32,308 nt of DNA, from positions 1 to 32,308 of the forward strand of contig JALFZG010000071.1 in NCBI GenBank assembly GCA_022784645.1. Direction: 5' to 3'. Position 1 is the first letter of the stretch. The number at the start of each line of letters is the position of its first letter. The translations under genes and the position numbers were made by a program. This document shows positions 8,796 through 17,493 of this stretch, in pieces. The notes beneath the pieces are model-generated. The model had not been told where the DNA came from, made no database searches, and worked only from the letters and a program-made list of their open reading frames with translations. The stretch comes from Bacteroidales bacterium. Its GTDB lineage: Bacteria; Bacteroidota; Bacteroidia; Bacteroidales; Paludibacteraceae.

Positions 8796-9353
8796 TTATG
8801 GGTGGGGCAGCTCGCTGAGGGGGCTCATTACGAAGTTACGTTCGTGCATTAGCGGATGGGGGAGGGTCAGCTCCTCGGAATGGAAGCTTACTGGGCGGAG
8901 ATTGTGCAAGGATGAGTGCTGTTCAGGGAGTAGGTTCGACGGATTGGGTGCGTCTGATTCCGGCCGAAAGGCTTCGAGTAGGTCGATATCAATCGTGCGG
9001 TCTTGATAGGAAATAGCAGCATGCCCATCAGCCTTTTTCTGCGTCTTATGGTTGCGCCCGAGCTGCTGCTCGATGGATTGCGTGAGGTGGAGCATCTCGA
9101 GCGGCTCAAGTGCAGACTCCAAGCTGATGCAAATATTGCAAAACGGATGCTCCGATGGGTAGCCCCATGCAGGCGAATAGAAATAAGCCGAGCGCGCTAT
9201 TACGCGTCCGGCTTGCTGGTTGAGGAGATCGACTGCTGCTGCAAGCGTGCGCTCTCGTTCTCCTAAATTACTGCCAAGTGAGAGATAGTAAAGCACTTTC
9301 TTTATTGGATTTTTTTGCCCAGCTTTAGATGATTTGCATTTTTTCTTCTTCAA
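8796..9353 (-). CDS. folK: 2-amino-4-hydroxy-6-hydroxymethyldihydropteridine pyrophosphokinase
   Basis: Transfers pyrophosphate from ATP to 6-hydroxymethyl-7,8-dihydropterin in folate synthesis; cytoplasmic. Signatures: YYLSLGSNLGERERTL near the N-terminus, FYSPAWGY, FCNICISLES, and the HPPK signature around YQDRTIDIDLLEAF that holds the two Mg-binding aspartates (DID), ending with LTLPHPLMHERNFVMSPLSEL. Start choice is uncertain. The longest frame begins with TTG at 9353, preceded by an AAGGTGA, and lies 29 nt inside cvpA. It adds a Lys-rich leader of about 18 residues before the conserved YLSLGSN; a GTG 16 codons or so further in is the alternative. It is the last gene of the minus-strand run that starts with the TonB receptor. 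Confidence 0.92.
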   Translation of the reverse strand: MKKKKCKSSKAGQKNPIKKVLYYLSLGSNLGERERTLAAAVDLLNQQAGRVIARSAYFYSPAWGYPSEHPFCNICISLESALEPLEMLHLTQSIEQQLGRNHKTQKKADGHAAISYQDRTIDIDLLEAFRPESDAPNPSNLLPEQHSSLHNLRPVSFHSEELTLPHPLMHERNFVMSPLSELPHP

Positions 9354-9882
9354 TCACCTTCTTCTGATCTTCGGCAGAGGGGAGCGAAGGCAGATACTGC
9401 TGCATCTTATCCCACGATATGGTAGCAATTCGGAGGATGGGTTGGTAGAGCTCCGACGATTGCTTGGCCTCGTCTTTGATGATTTGCACGTACTGCTCTG
9501 GGATGAGTAGCAGGTTGAGTATCACAGAAAGGATGAGCGCCCATTTGAGACCGCCGAATACTCCTCCGACGAGGCGGTTGAGCCAACTGAGGGAGATGGC
9601 TTTCAGGAGGCGATTCACCAATCGTGCGATGGCCTTGCAGAAGAGTGTGACGCCCACAAAGAGAAGCACGTAGGCCAGCGATTGCGCCAACCCTTCCGGC
9701 ATTTCCAGTACTTGAAGAATCTTTACTGCAAAAGGCGGTGCCCATAGTTTGGCAGCTACGATGCCAAGAAATATGGCGATGATGGCAGTACATTCCACCA
9801 CAAAGCCCCGCATCAATCCGCGGACAAGACCGTAGATGATGGGGAGCAGAATGATGATATCCAAGTAGTTGACCTTATCCAT
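9325..9882 (-). CDS. cvpA: CvpA family membrane protein
   Basis: Small inner-membrane protein of the CvpA (colicin V production) family; its biochemical role is not firmly known. The 185 residues begin with the family motif (NYLDIIILLPIIYGLVRGLMRGFV). Four hydrophobic segments lie at about 7-23, 32-48, 67-83 and 103-127, with VGGVFGGLKWALILSVILN in the last one. A charged C-terminal tail of about 50 residues is probably cytoplasmic. The start codon overlaps the stop of the upstream lipoprotein gene by one base (TAATG), and its 3' end overlaps folK by 29 nt, so translation is likely coupled. Confidence 0.9.
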   Translation of the reverse strand: MDKVNYLDIIILLPIIYGLVRGLMRGFVVECTAIIAIFLGIVAAKLWAPPFAVKILQVLEMPEGLAQSLAYVLLFVGVTLFCKAIARLVNRLLKAISLSWLNRLVGGVFGGLKWALILSVILNLLLIPEQYVQIIKDEAKQSSELYQPILRIATISWDKMQQYLPSLPSAEDQKKVIEEEKMQII

Positions 9883-11030
9883 TATTCTCCGTATTCAATG
9901 GGGTTCCAAGGCGTGCCATCGTCTTCGGTAAAGACGATATCGTTGCAAATGCCCTTGTGGACAGAGGTGGTGATATCGCGTAGGGAGATCGACCAATCGT
10001 AGATGTCGTGCGCATAGCGCGCATTGTCGCGATACTGGCCGAGGATGCCGGTGATGGTACCCTTGAAATTGGGGCAGTTACTTACGCCATTTTTATTGGC
10101 GCCCGGGATATAATAGGCGGCAAACTTGCAGTATTCGGAATTGGAGACGAGCGTCTTAGCCGTGCCGTCGGTGATTACGCGCGACTGCGGATAGCCGATA
10201 TTGGTGGTCGTAGGCGCAAACACGTTGGCGTTGGTGTCGTCTTCCGGATTGCCGGTAGTGAGTTTGGCGAACGAGCCGTTGTTTTCATACTCACCCGTGA
10301 ACCATACATTGCGGATTCTTACGAGTTTGGCATCCCATTTGCGCATGTCTGCTTCTGCCGTAATCGCCTGAAAATCAGCGATAGTGAGCTCTTCGTAATA
10401 GAGTTTGGAGGTATCAGGACGTCCGATGCGGTTGACGATTGTTTGGAACTGCTCCCAAGGGATACGTCCGGGTGCCCAACCGATTTTCTGTGAGGCGTTG
10501 TTGGCATGTACGTTGTTGTTATACGAAGGCACGCATAGCTGGGGCTGGTCGGCATAGCGGCCGATAGCGAGGCCATTGCAGCGGATGAGAATCTCCTGCC
10601 CAAGCGGATACATACCCGATACGGAGGAAGCGTCAACTCCAATGCGTAGCGCCTGCTGCTGACCGTTGACTACCTGCTGGATGCAGAGCGCTTTATAGAA
10701 ATTGCCGCCGTAATCATCGGTAGTGATGCGGCCGCGGATATAGATGCCATTGCCGATGCTAGGCAAGGTGTCCATTGAGAATAGCCAAGTGCCGTCGCCG
10801 TTGTTGGCGCGCGTGCGGTAGAGCGAGGTGTCAGAGAGATAATTGCCTTTCTCGCTCATATATGTATCCAGTAGCTCGTTGATGGTATAAAGGCGTCCGC
10901 CATCGGCCGAAATAATCTGCTGAATGGTTTCTTCTGTGAGGAAAACGGAGTCTTCCGAAATGGGCTCCGGCGTGCAAGATGCAAGGGTCAGAGCGGCTGC
11001 TATGGCGAAGAGATAAAGAAGCGTTTTCAT
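9882..11030 (-). CDS. DUF5689-type surface/outer-membrane lipoprotein
   Basis: Predicted lipoprotein: signal peptide with lipobox LASC, lipidated Cys at 19. The 382-residue body shows the pattern I associate with DUF5689 proteins of Bacteroidota: TINELLDTY near 50, an OB-fold-like part (GIYIRGRITTDDYGGNFYKALCIQQ, ALRIGVDASS, LGQEILIRCNGLAIGRY), then a second, related segment (WDAKLVRIRNVWF, FKGTITGILGQY) and an acidic C-terminus. It lies 12 nt downstream of a TonB-dependent receptor, which suggests the two work together at the outer membrane, much as SusD-like proteins do with SusC, although no SusD fold is recognisable here. The ligand is unknown. Family assignment is from memory of the pattern and could be tested by a profile search. 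Confidence 0.78.
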   Translation of the reverse strand: MKTLLYLFAIAAALTLASCTPEPISEDSVFLTEETIQQIISADGGRLYTINELLDTYMSEKGNYLSDTSLYRTRANNGDGTWLFSMDTLPSIGNGIYIRGRITTDDYGGNFYKALCIQQVVNGQQQALRIGVDASSVSGMYPLGQEILIRCNGLAIGRYADQPQLCVPSYNNNVHANNASQKIGWAPGRIPWEQFQTIVNRIGRPDTSKLYYEELTIADFQAITAEADMRKWDAKLVRIRNVWFTGEYENNGSFAKLTTGNPEDDTNANVFAPTTTNIGYPQSRVITDGTAKTLVSNSEYCKFAAYYIPGANKNGVSNCPNFKGTITGILGQYRDNARYAHDIYDWSISLRDITTSVHKGICNDIVFTEDDGTPWNPIEYGE

Positions 11031-11042
11031 TATTGTCCGTTT

Positions 11043-14000
11043 TTAGAATTTATACGTTACGTTTAAGAAGAAGTTAGCGCCCCAAGCATAGTAATACTTA
11101 GCGGGGAATTTCCATACGTTGGGCGAGATGACCGAGTTCTCCGTGTCAGCAACACCCTGCCTTGTCTGGCGCGGGAGACGAGCCTGCTGGTAACCGCCCG
11201 TCTTGAAGTGGGTGTTGTTAGCGAGGTTAGTAACGCTGAGGTTGATAGAGAGCGATTGGCGATTGGGCAGGTAGATGAGTTTGCCTACCGATGCGTCGAT
11301 CATGAATCGATTCCAGATCTTTCGGTCAGAGAGCGATTCTTGGCGGTCGAGGATTGCATAATCGCCTTTGAGGAGCGGGGTGCCGTATTTATCCGTAACC
11401 ACATTGCCCTCATCATCTTTCTGAATGGCATTGCAGTAGGAATCACCATACCATCCGTTTACGGCAGTTCCATCGGCTCTCACGCCGGTGTAGAGACCCA
11501 TCATGCGGCGGGCTGGCGCGTAGTCGAGGTAGTTGCGGTCAAAATACGATAGGGTAATATCCGCAAACCACATTTTCGAATGGAAGAAATTGAGCTTGAT
11601 GGAGGCATTTACTTGCGGTCCGGAAGCCACCTTCAAGCCTCGAATCATCACGGAGTCCGTGAGTTCAAACACCGAGCCTTGTGCAGTCTTGGTGAGCGCC
11701 ATGCCGTTTTCTGCCGAGGTGACGGCAAGGGCATTGGAGGTGTAGTGGTAGTCGCCAACGGCTACGAAAGGCGTAAGCGTAAACATCGAGCCGAGTTTGA
11801 TAGCTGCGGCTGCTTCGATACCGCGATGTACCTTATCGATATTCGTGATAGCCTGATTTACGAAGGTGCGGGCTTCATCATCGTAATAACCGTTGAGCTC
11901 AGAGCCATCCCAGAAATGCGTTTGGAATGCGGTAATGCGGCCTCGAATGATGGGGTAGTTGAACTCATAGGTGAGGTCATACGATATGCGTTTCTCCGAA
12001 GCGGCATAAAAGTCTAATAGGTTCTTTGCACGGTCATGACGATAGATATTATCCGTAGCGCGATCATGTACACGCGGAGCTACATACGCATCTCGTGCGA
12101 GCGGAGCTGCCGTTTGCATTAAAGCATTGACCTTCAGTTTGTTATGCCCATCAATCTTATAGGTTGCGCCCAATTTAAAAGAGGGGTCAACGAAGAAATG
12201 AGAATAGCCTTTATACGATTTGGCATACTCGCCATTCTGAATCTGCTTATATTGCGTACCTAAGTAGTAATACGCGTGAGAGGGGTTGATGGTTGAGAGA
12301 TACCATGCTCGGCCGTTGAGCATGCGGGTAGTGCGCTCAAACTGCGACAAGGCTACCTGTAAGCCATAATACAAATCGACTTCGTTCCATGTCCATTCGT
12401 TCTGCGCCCATAGCTTGGCGTTGAACATATTGATGGAGTAGTCATATCCGAATTTATCATTCGTTTTTACGGTTGCATTACGGTTGGCGAGGTCGTTTTG
12501 GCGCACGTTTTCAATATCCTGCTGCGTCATGCCGAGGTTGGTAGCCAACTCTTTGATATCGCGGTCTGCGAATGGATCGATGTCAATCCATTGGTTGCCA
12601 CCGAGCAGGTCATCTACCGTCTTATAATGGATGCCCGTTGATTCCTTGAGTTCGAGACCGGCTATGATGCGCAGGTTATTCGTTTCCGTATTGGTATAGA
12701 GCGCAGAGGCTGCTGCTTCAGCAATGTCGTTGTGTCGGCGCTCGATCATATAGCGAGCCGAGCCCTCTGGATTGATGGCGTTGTTAGCGTAGTTGGCCGA
12801 ATAGAGTGCATCGAAATCGATTTGCGTGGTTTTGGGATCACCACTCGTCCAAAGGTCGGTAAGTTTCTTAAACTGTTGCTCATCAATCGTACCACCATAA
12901 TACTGACCGCCGTATTGGCCGCCTACACCTACGGGCTTGCCATTCAGGTCTTCCGTAATGAAACCTATCTCGCCATTGGCATCTGCTTTCAGCTGACCAT
13001 CCCAAAGGAAGGATGGCATGTTGCGGTAATAATCCGGTCGCGGATCGGGCGCGTTGAAGAAAGTGAGTGCAGAGTTGGAGTAGAACGAATGGTGCAAACC
13101 AAGGCCGACTTTTAGGCGCTGGTTGTCGGTAATCTTATACTCGTATGAAGCGATGATGGTGGGGTCGTAGGACTTAACAATACGTGAGTTGCGCACTTTG
13201 CCGTTTTGGAAACCCCAATAGGGGTTGTAATTGATTGAACCGATGAGGTTGACGGCTTCTTGCGTTACAGCCGCACTCTGTCCACGCTCGGTAGGCGAAC
13301 CAAAGGTGAGAATAGATAGTTTATGGGTGTTGCCCCAGCGCTTTTCTGCGGAGAAGAAATAGCCGAAGGAGTTGTAGTCAGAGCCAGCTCCGATGATATT
13401 CTTACCGATAGCAGGACTATAGCGGTAGGCAAGTTGACCAACGAAGGCCCATCCGTTTTCGAGCAAACCAGATGCATAGGTAGCCGTAAGGCGCGCTTTG
13501 TAGTTTCTGTTTGCGCCCGCCACACCTACCTTCCAACCTTCTGCATAGCGGGTTGCATCCATTTGGATATTGGTGGATTGGCCAAGGCTTCCAAACGTGA
13601 AATTGGTGGCTTCCAGGGCGTTGACCACTTCTTTATTTCGGCTGGCATCGTTCAAGCCGCCAAGCGAGCCGTAGCTGAACGTGCCTCGCTCTGCCGAATT
13701 GAAAGAGATACCATTGATATACGTTTGTTCAACCGTTTGATTATAACCTCTACCACGATAGCGAGCCGACGACCAACCATAGGATGATGCGTTGTTAAAC
13801 ACATCCTGACTAGCTGATGAACCGCTGGCCATAGACTGCGATTTGCCCTCGTCATCATTGAGTTCGGATTCTGAGAGCGCCATCACGAGTTCGTCTTTGA
13901 TCTCTCGCTGGATATCTTGCTTTAGGGTGAGTATTCCGAGATCCGTGGTTTTTCCTTCTTCAATAAGAACAAGTACGATATCCGATATGAACCCTTCAGC

Positions 14001-14219
14001 TTCTATGATGAGTTCTTCGTCCATCGGTTCGAGATAGAGTAGGGTAAACTCACCATTGGTATTGGTGCTGGTAGAAATGTTCTGCCCCGCGAGCGTGACC
14101 TTAGCTCCCATGATGGGCGCTTTATCCGACTCAGCTACGATTTGACCGCGGAGAGATGTCTGTGCTGCGATGCTGAGCGATATCAGCAAGGCGAAAAGAG
14201 TAAATAAGAATTTGTGCAT
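11043..14219 (-). CDS. TonB-dependent receptor with carboxypeptidase-like regulatory domain
   Basis: Outer-membrane beta-barrel importer powered by TonB. The 1058-residue protein has a signal peptide (cleavage after AAQ, about 20), a CarboxypepD_reg-like/CNA-B type domain at about 22-100 (GQIVAESDKAPIMGAKVTLAG), a spacer rich in Ser/Glu, a plug domain at about 135-225 (YRGRGYNQTVEQTYINGIS) and a 22-strand type barrel ending in aromatic YKF, as outer-membrane proteins do. The plug is less canonical than in SusC: the SusC signature region is not obvious. It opens a tight minus-strand run with the lipoprotein, cvpA and folK. No consensus promoter was seen in the 160 bp upstream. Substrate not predictable. 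Confidence 0.92.
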   Translation of the reverse strand: MHKFLFTLFALLISLSIAAQTSLRGQIVAESDKAPIMGAKVTLAGQNISTSTNTNGEFTLLYLEPMDEELIIEAEGFISDIVLVLIEEGKTTDLGILTLKQDIQREIKDELVMALSESELNDDEGKSQSMASGSSASQDVFNNASSYGWSSARYRGRGYNQTVEQTYINGISFNSAERGTFSYGSLGGLNDASRNKEVVNALEATNFTFGSLGQSTNIQMDATRYAEGWKVGVAGANRNYKARLTATYASGLLENGWAFVGQLAYRYSPAIGKNIIGAGSDYNSFGYFFSAEKRWGNTHKLSILTFGSPTERGQSAAVTQEAVNLIGSINYNPYWGFQNGKVRNSRIVKSYDPTIIASYEYKITDNQRLKVGLGLHHSFYSNSALTFFNAPDPRPDYYRNMPSFLWDGQLKADANGEIGFITEDLNGKPVGVGGQYGGQYYGGTIDEQQFKKLTDLWTSGDPKTTQIDFDALYSANYANNAINPEGSARYMIERRHNDIAEAAASALYTNTETNNLRIIAGLELKESTGIHYKTVDDLLGGNQWIDIDPFADRDIKELATNLGMTQQDIENVRQNDLANRNATVKTNDKFGYDYSINMFNAKLWAQNEWTWNEVDLYYGLQVALSQFERTTRMLNGRAWYLSTINPSHAYYYLGTQYKQIQNGEYAKSYKGYSHFFVDPSFKLGATYKIDGHNKLKVNALMQTAAPLARDAYVAPRVHDRATDNIYRHDRAKNLLDFYAASEKRISYDLTYEFNYPIIRGRITAFQTHFWDGSELNGYYDDEARTFVNQAITNIDKVHRGIEAAAAIKLGSMFTLTPFVAVGDYHYTSNALAVTSAENGMALTKTAQGSVFELTDSVMIRGLKVASGPQVNASIKLNFFHSKMWFADITLSYFDRNYLDYAPARRMMGLYTGVRADGTAVNGWYGDSYCNAIQKDDEGNVVTDKYGTPLLKGDYAILDRQESLSDRKIWNRFMIDASVGKLIYLPNRQSLSINLSVTNLANNTHFKTGGYQQARLPRQTRQGVADTENSVISPNVWKFPAKYYYAWGANFFLNVTYKF

Positions 14220-14338
14220 AAGCTTATAATAGGGAACTGCATGTGCAGCTCGTAATGGTTTCCATGGAAGTGTAGCGAGAGGTGCATGCTACCGATTGTT
14301 TCCTAAGGTGATATGCGAATAAGCCGCTTAGCATGATC

Positions 14339-14364
14339 CTGCTGCGCATTGGTTTGCGCAACAG
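14339..14364 (-). terminator. Hairpin after asnS, possible terminator
   Basis: On the minus strand CTGTTGCGCA and TGCGCAGCAG form a 10-bp stem with one G-U pair and a 6-nt loop. It starts 18 nt after the asnS stop. No T run follows, so termination is uncertain. Confidence 0.42.
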
Positions 14365-14381
14365 GAAAGCATGTTTGCTGA

Positions 14382-15779
14382 TTAGAATTCTGCCGTTTTG
14401 GGCGTACGGGGGAAGGGAATGACGTCGCGGATGTTTTGCATGCCCGTAACGAAGAGCATTAAGCGCTCAAAACCAAGGCCGAAGCCTGCGTGGGGAGCCG
14501 AACCGAAGCGACGAGTATCGAGATACCACCACATGTCCTTCATCGGAATCTGGCGGAGGTTGATCTCGTTCATCAGTTTGTCGTATGACTCTTCGCGAAC
14601 GGAACCGCCGATGATCTCGCCAATCTGCGGGAAGAGCACGTCGGTGCCTTGTACGGTCTTTTTATCCTCGTTGATCTTCATATAGAAAGCCTTTATCTCA
14701 CGCGGATAGTCGGTCATGATGACTGGTTTCTTGAAGTGTTCCTCTACGAGGAAACGCTCGTGCTCCGAGCTGAGGTCATCGCCCCATTGGCAGGGGAATT
14801 CAAACTTCTTGCCGTTCTTGATTGCCTCTTGCAGGATCGTGATGCCCTCGGTGTAAGGCAAACGAACAAACTCGGTATCCACTACACTCTTCAAGCGCTC
14901 AATCAGGCCTTTATCAACAAATTGATTGAGGAACTCGAGGTCGTCCATACAATGGTCAAGTGCCCAACGAACGCAATACTTGATGAAATCTTCCTCCAAA
15001 TCCATAAGCTCTTCTTTGTCCATAAACGCAACCTCCGGCTCGATCATCCAGAACTCAGCCAAGTGGCGAGGCGTGTTGGAGTTTTCTGCGCGGAAAGTAG
15101 GACCGAACGTATAGATACGGCCGAGTGCCATTGCACCAAGTTCGCCTTCGAGCTGACCGGAAACCGTAAGGCTGGCCTGCTTGCCGAAGAAGTCATCGGA
15201 GTAGTCAATCTTGCCCTCGTCGTCTTTCTTGAGGTTGTAGAGGTTCTTGGTCGTCACTTGAAACATCTGTCCGGCGCCTTCGCAGTCTGAAGCCGTGATG
15301 AGCGGCGTGTGGAAATAGAAATAGCCATGCTCGTGGAAATACGTATGAATAGCCATTGCCATGTTATGGCGGATGCGGAAGACGGCACCAAAGGTATTGG
15401 TACGCGGACGCAAATGAGCTATTGTGCGGAGGTATTCCATGGAGAGACCTTTCTTCTGAAGCGGGTATTGCTCCGGATCAGCTGTGCCATATACCTCGAT
15501 GCTATCTGCTTGAATCTCAGACGTTTGCCCCTTACCCATAGACTCTACGAGCGTACCTTCGCAGCAAATACAACTGCCGGTGGTGATGGGCTTGAGTTGC
15601 TCTTCTGAGAACTTCTCAAGATCGACTACGATTTGGATATTTTTGATGGTGCTGCCATCGTTAAGTGCAATGAAGGAAACATTCTTGTTTCCACGACGAC
15701 TGCGCACCCATCCCTTGACGCAGATTTTCTCGCCAAAGTCTGTGCGCTTAAGCGCGTCGATGATAATTGTTCGTTTCAT
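14382..15779 (-). CDS. asnS: Asparagine-tRNA ligase
   Basis: Charges tRNA-Asn with asparagine; cytoplasmic class IIb aminoacyl-tRNA synthetase. The 465 residues match the bacterial AsnRS length. Domains: N-terminal OB-fold anticodon-binding part at about 15-105 ([22 protein letters not shown]), then the catalytic core with [18 protein letters not shown] (158-174), motif 2 [21 protein letters not shown] (229-249) and motif 3 in the last 35 residues ([20 protein letters not shown]). The residues that distinguish AsnRS from AspRS (CEGAGQMF) are present. It is downstream of dnaB on the same strand, separated by 122 nt that hold a periodic repeat. The ATG at 15779 directly precedes the conserved N-terminus. 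Confidence 0.97.
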   Translation of the reverse strand: MKRTIIIDALKRTDFGEKICVKGWVRSRRGNKNVSFIALNDGSTIKNIQIVVDLEKFSEEQLKPITTGSCICCEGTLVESMGKGQTSEIQADSIEVYGTADPEQYPLQKKGLSMEYLRTIAHLRPRTNTFGAVFRIRHNMAMAIHTYFHEHGYFYFHTPLITASDCEGAGQMFQVTTKNLYNLKKDDEGKIDYSDDFFGKQASLTVSGQLEGELGAMALGRIYTFGPTFRAENSNTPRHLAEFWMIEPEVAFMDKEELMDLEEDFIKYCVRWALDHCMDDLEFLNQFVDKGLIERLKSVVDTEFVRLPYTEGITILQEAIKNGKKFEFPCQWGDDLSSEHERFLVEEHFKKPVIMTDYPREIKAFYMKINEDKKTVQGTDVLFPQIGEIIGGSVREESYDKLMNEINLRQIPMKDMWWYLDTRRFGSAPHAGFGLGFERLMLFVTGMQNIRDVIPFPRTPKTAEF

Positions 15780-15809
15780 ATATTGTTTGTTTTGTTTTCG
15801 TTAGTATTT

Positions 15810-15912
15810 GCTGCAAATCAAAATGGCGGATTGATATGCCGCTATTCAAAATGGCGGAAATGTTTAGCGTGACCCCAATGGCGGAATTGATAGGCTGCAA
15901 ATCAAAATGGCG
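15810..15912. repeat. 28-bp-period repeat cluster between dnaB and asnS
   Basis: The motif AATGGCG(GA) occurs four times on the plus strand, its T at 15824, 15852, 15879 and 15908: spacing 28, 27 and 29 bp. Three copies are preceded by CAAA, giving CAAAATGGCG. The outermost two share 19 identical bases (15810-15828 and 15894-15912, GCTGCAAATCAAAATGGCG), exactly 84 bp apart. The last copy supplies the final codons and stop of dnaB. Not CRISPR: the repeats are too short and the intervals too small. Role unknown. Confidence 0.75.
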
Positions 15913-17485
15913 CTTGGTTCGTATTGGGATCGTATGGTACTGAACCATCGTTTACAAACGACACGCTGTCTGGAGACATGCTATTGAGTCGCGAACCACG
16001 ATCGACGAAATTCGCCGAGTTCATAATTTCTTCAGTAGAGAAATTCTCTTTCACTTCCGGCGTATCGAGATTCTCGAATCTGGTGAATTCGGAGCGGTAT
16101 TTCAACTTGATGGTTTTCGTAGCACCATTACGATGCTTGGCAATAATGATTTCAGCAACGCCTATCATGGACGAATCATATCCCTCCGACTTATCGCCTG
16201 AGCGATAGTAATACTCTGGTCGGTGGATGAAGCATACCATATCCGCATCCTGCTCGATGGCGCCCGATTCACGGAGGTCTGACAACTGCGGCCGTTTTCC
16301 TTCAGCACCCGTACCACGCGATTCCACCTGACGATTGAGCTGCGAGAGCGCAATAATGGGGATATCCAGCTCTTTAGCCAGACCTTTGAGCGAACGCGAG
16401 ATGATGGAAACTTCCTGTTCGCGTGAACCGGGATTCATGCCGGCTGCGGTCATGAGCTGGAGATAGTCGATGATGATGCAAGAAATATTATGTTCGCGCT
16501 TGAGTTTACGGGCTTTCGAGCGGAGTTCAAAAACCGAAAGGCCGGGGGTGTCATCTACGTAGATAGGCGCTCCCATCAGTTGGGTAATATTCGTATCCAA
16601 TTTCTGCCATTCTGATGGCGTCAGACTGCCGTTTCGGATTTTGCTACCCTCAATCTCGCAGACGTTCATAATCAAACGATTGACGAGCTGACGATTAGAC
16701 ATTTCCAAAGAGAACATCGCTATCGGCCGGTGGTTATCTACGGCAATCTGCTTCGCCATTGAGAGCACGAAGGCGGTCTTACCCATAGCCGGACGAGCTG
16801 CGATGATGATCAAGTCCGAGCGTTGCCAACCGGAGGTCACCTTGTCGAGCTCCGTATAACCGGTGGGCACACCAGAAATATTGCCCTCGTTATTAGAGGC
16901 TTCGCGCATCACGTTGATGGCATCGATAATCACGGGGTCGATTTGCGTGACGTCTTTTTTCTGCTGCCGTTGCGATATTTCAAACACGCCGGCTTCTGCT
17001 AGCTGGAGCAACTCATCTACGTCTTGCGTATCGTCGTAGGCTCGTTCTTCAATATCTGCAGCAAAGGCAATAAGGTCGCGTGCCGTAGCTTTCTGCGCCA
17101 GAATCTGCGCATGACGGTAGAGGTGGGCTGTAGATGCCACTTTGCGCGTAAGGTTGGCAATATAGATTTGTCCGCCTGCATCTTCGAGCGCTCCCATCTT
17201 CTTTAGTTGCTCCACAACCGTGAGCGCATCGATAGGTTGGTCTGCTGCTGCGAGCGACTGAATAGCCTGCCAAATGAGATTATGTTTGGTCGTATTAAAC
17301 GATTCCGGACGAAGCAAGTCAGATACCGTTCCGAAGGCATCTTTCTGAATCATTACGGCTCCGATTACCGCTTCTTCCAGTTCGATGGATTGCGGAGGTA
17401 ATTTGCCCACATCGTTGGGGGCAATAACCACGGGTGCTGCCGTTTCGGATTTTTTGCGGGATCGGGGATTGGTTGTTGTTGCCAT
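15902..17485 (-). CDS. dnaB: Replicative DNA helicase DnaB
   Basis: Hexameric 5'-3' helicase that unwinds the replication fork. The 527 residues include the N-terminal dimerisation domain at about 30-135 (PPQSIELEEAVIGAVMI), a linker, and the RecA-like C-terminal motor: PTGYTELDKVTSGW at about 207-220, Walker A AARPAMGKTAF at 229-238, IIIDYLQLM (Walker B) near 345, and the SQLNRQVESR and DLRESGAIEQDADMV motifs. No intein is present. The C-terminal tail (NTNQAPF) is drawn from a repeat copy that provides the stop codon. It follows meaB with an 8-nt gap and is part of the DUF1573-meaB-dnaB run. Confidence 0.97.
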   Translation of the reverse strand: MATTTNPRSRKKSETAAPVVIAPNDVGKLPPQSIELEEAVIGAVMIQKDAFGTVSDLLRPESFNTTKHNLIWQAIQSLAAADQPIDALTVVEQLKKMGALEDAGGQIYIANLTRKVASTAHLYRHAQILAQKATARDLIAFAADIEERAYDDTQDVDELLQLAEAGVFEISQRQQKKDVTQIDPVIIDAINVMREASNNEGNISGVPTGYTELDKVTSGWQRSDLIIIAARPAMGKTAFVLSMAKQIAVDNHRPIAMFSLEMSNRQLVNRLIMNVCEIEGSKIRNGSLTPSEWQKLDTNITQLMGAPIYVDDTPGLSVFELRSKARKLKREHNISCIIIDYLQLMTAAGMNPGSREQEVSIISRSLKGLAKELDIPIIALSQLNRQVESRGTGAEGKRPQLSDLRESGAIEQDADMVCFIHRPEYYYRSGDKSEGYDSSMIGVAEIIIAKHRNGATKTIKLKYRSEFTRFENLDTPEVKENFSTEEIMNSANFVDRGSRLNSMSPDSVSFVNDGSVPYDPNTNQAPF

Positions 17486-17493
17486 TCTGAGGA

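Noticed and set aside
15810..15912. Possible CRISPR array
   Set aside because: Repeat core only about 10 bp, intervals under 20 bp, no Cas genes, and one copy overlaps a coding sequence.
15748..15948. 66-codon minus-strand frame across the dnaB-asnS gap
   Set aside because: Generated by the periodic repeat and overlapping dnaB and asnS ends; no start signal.
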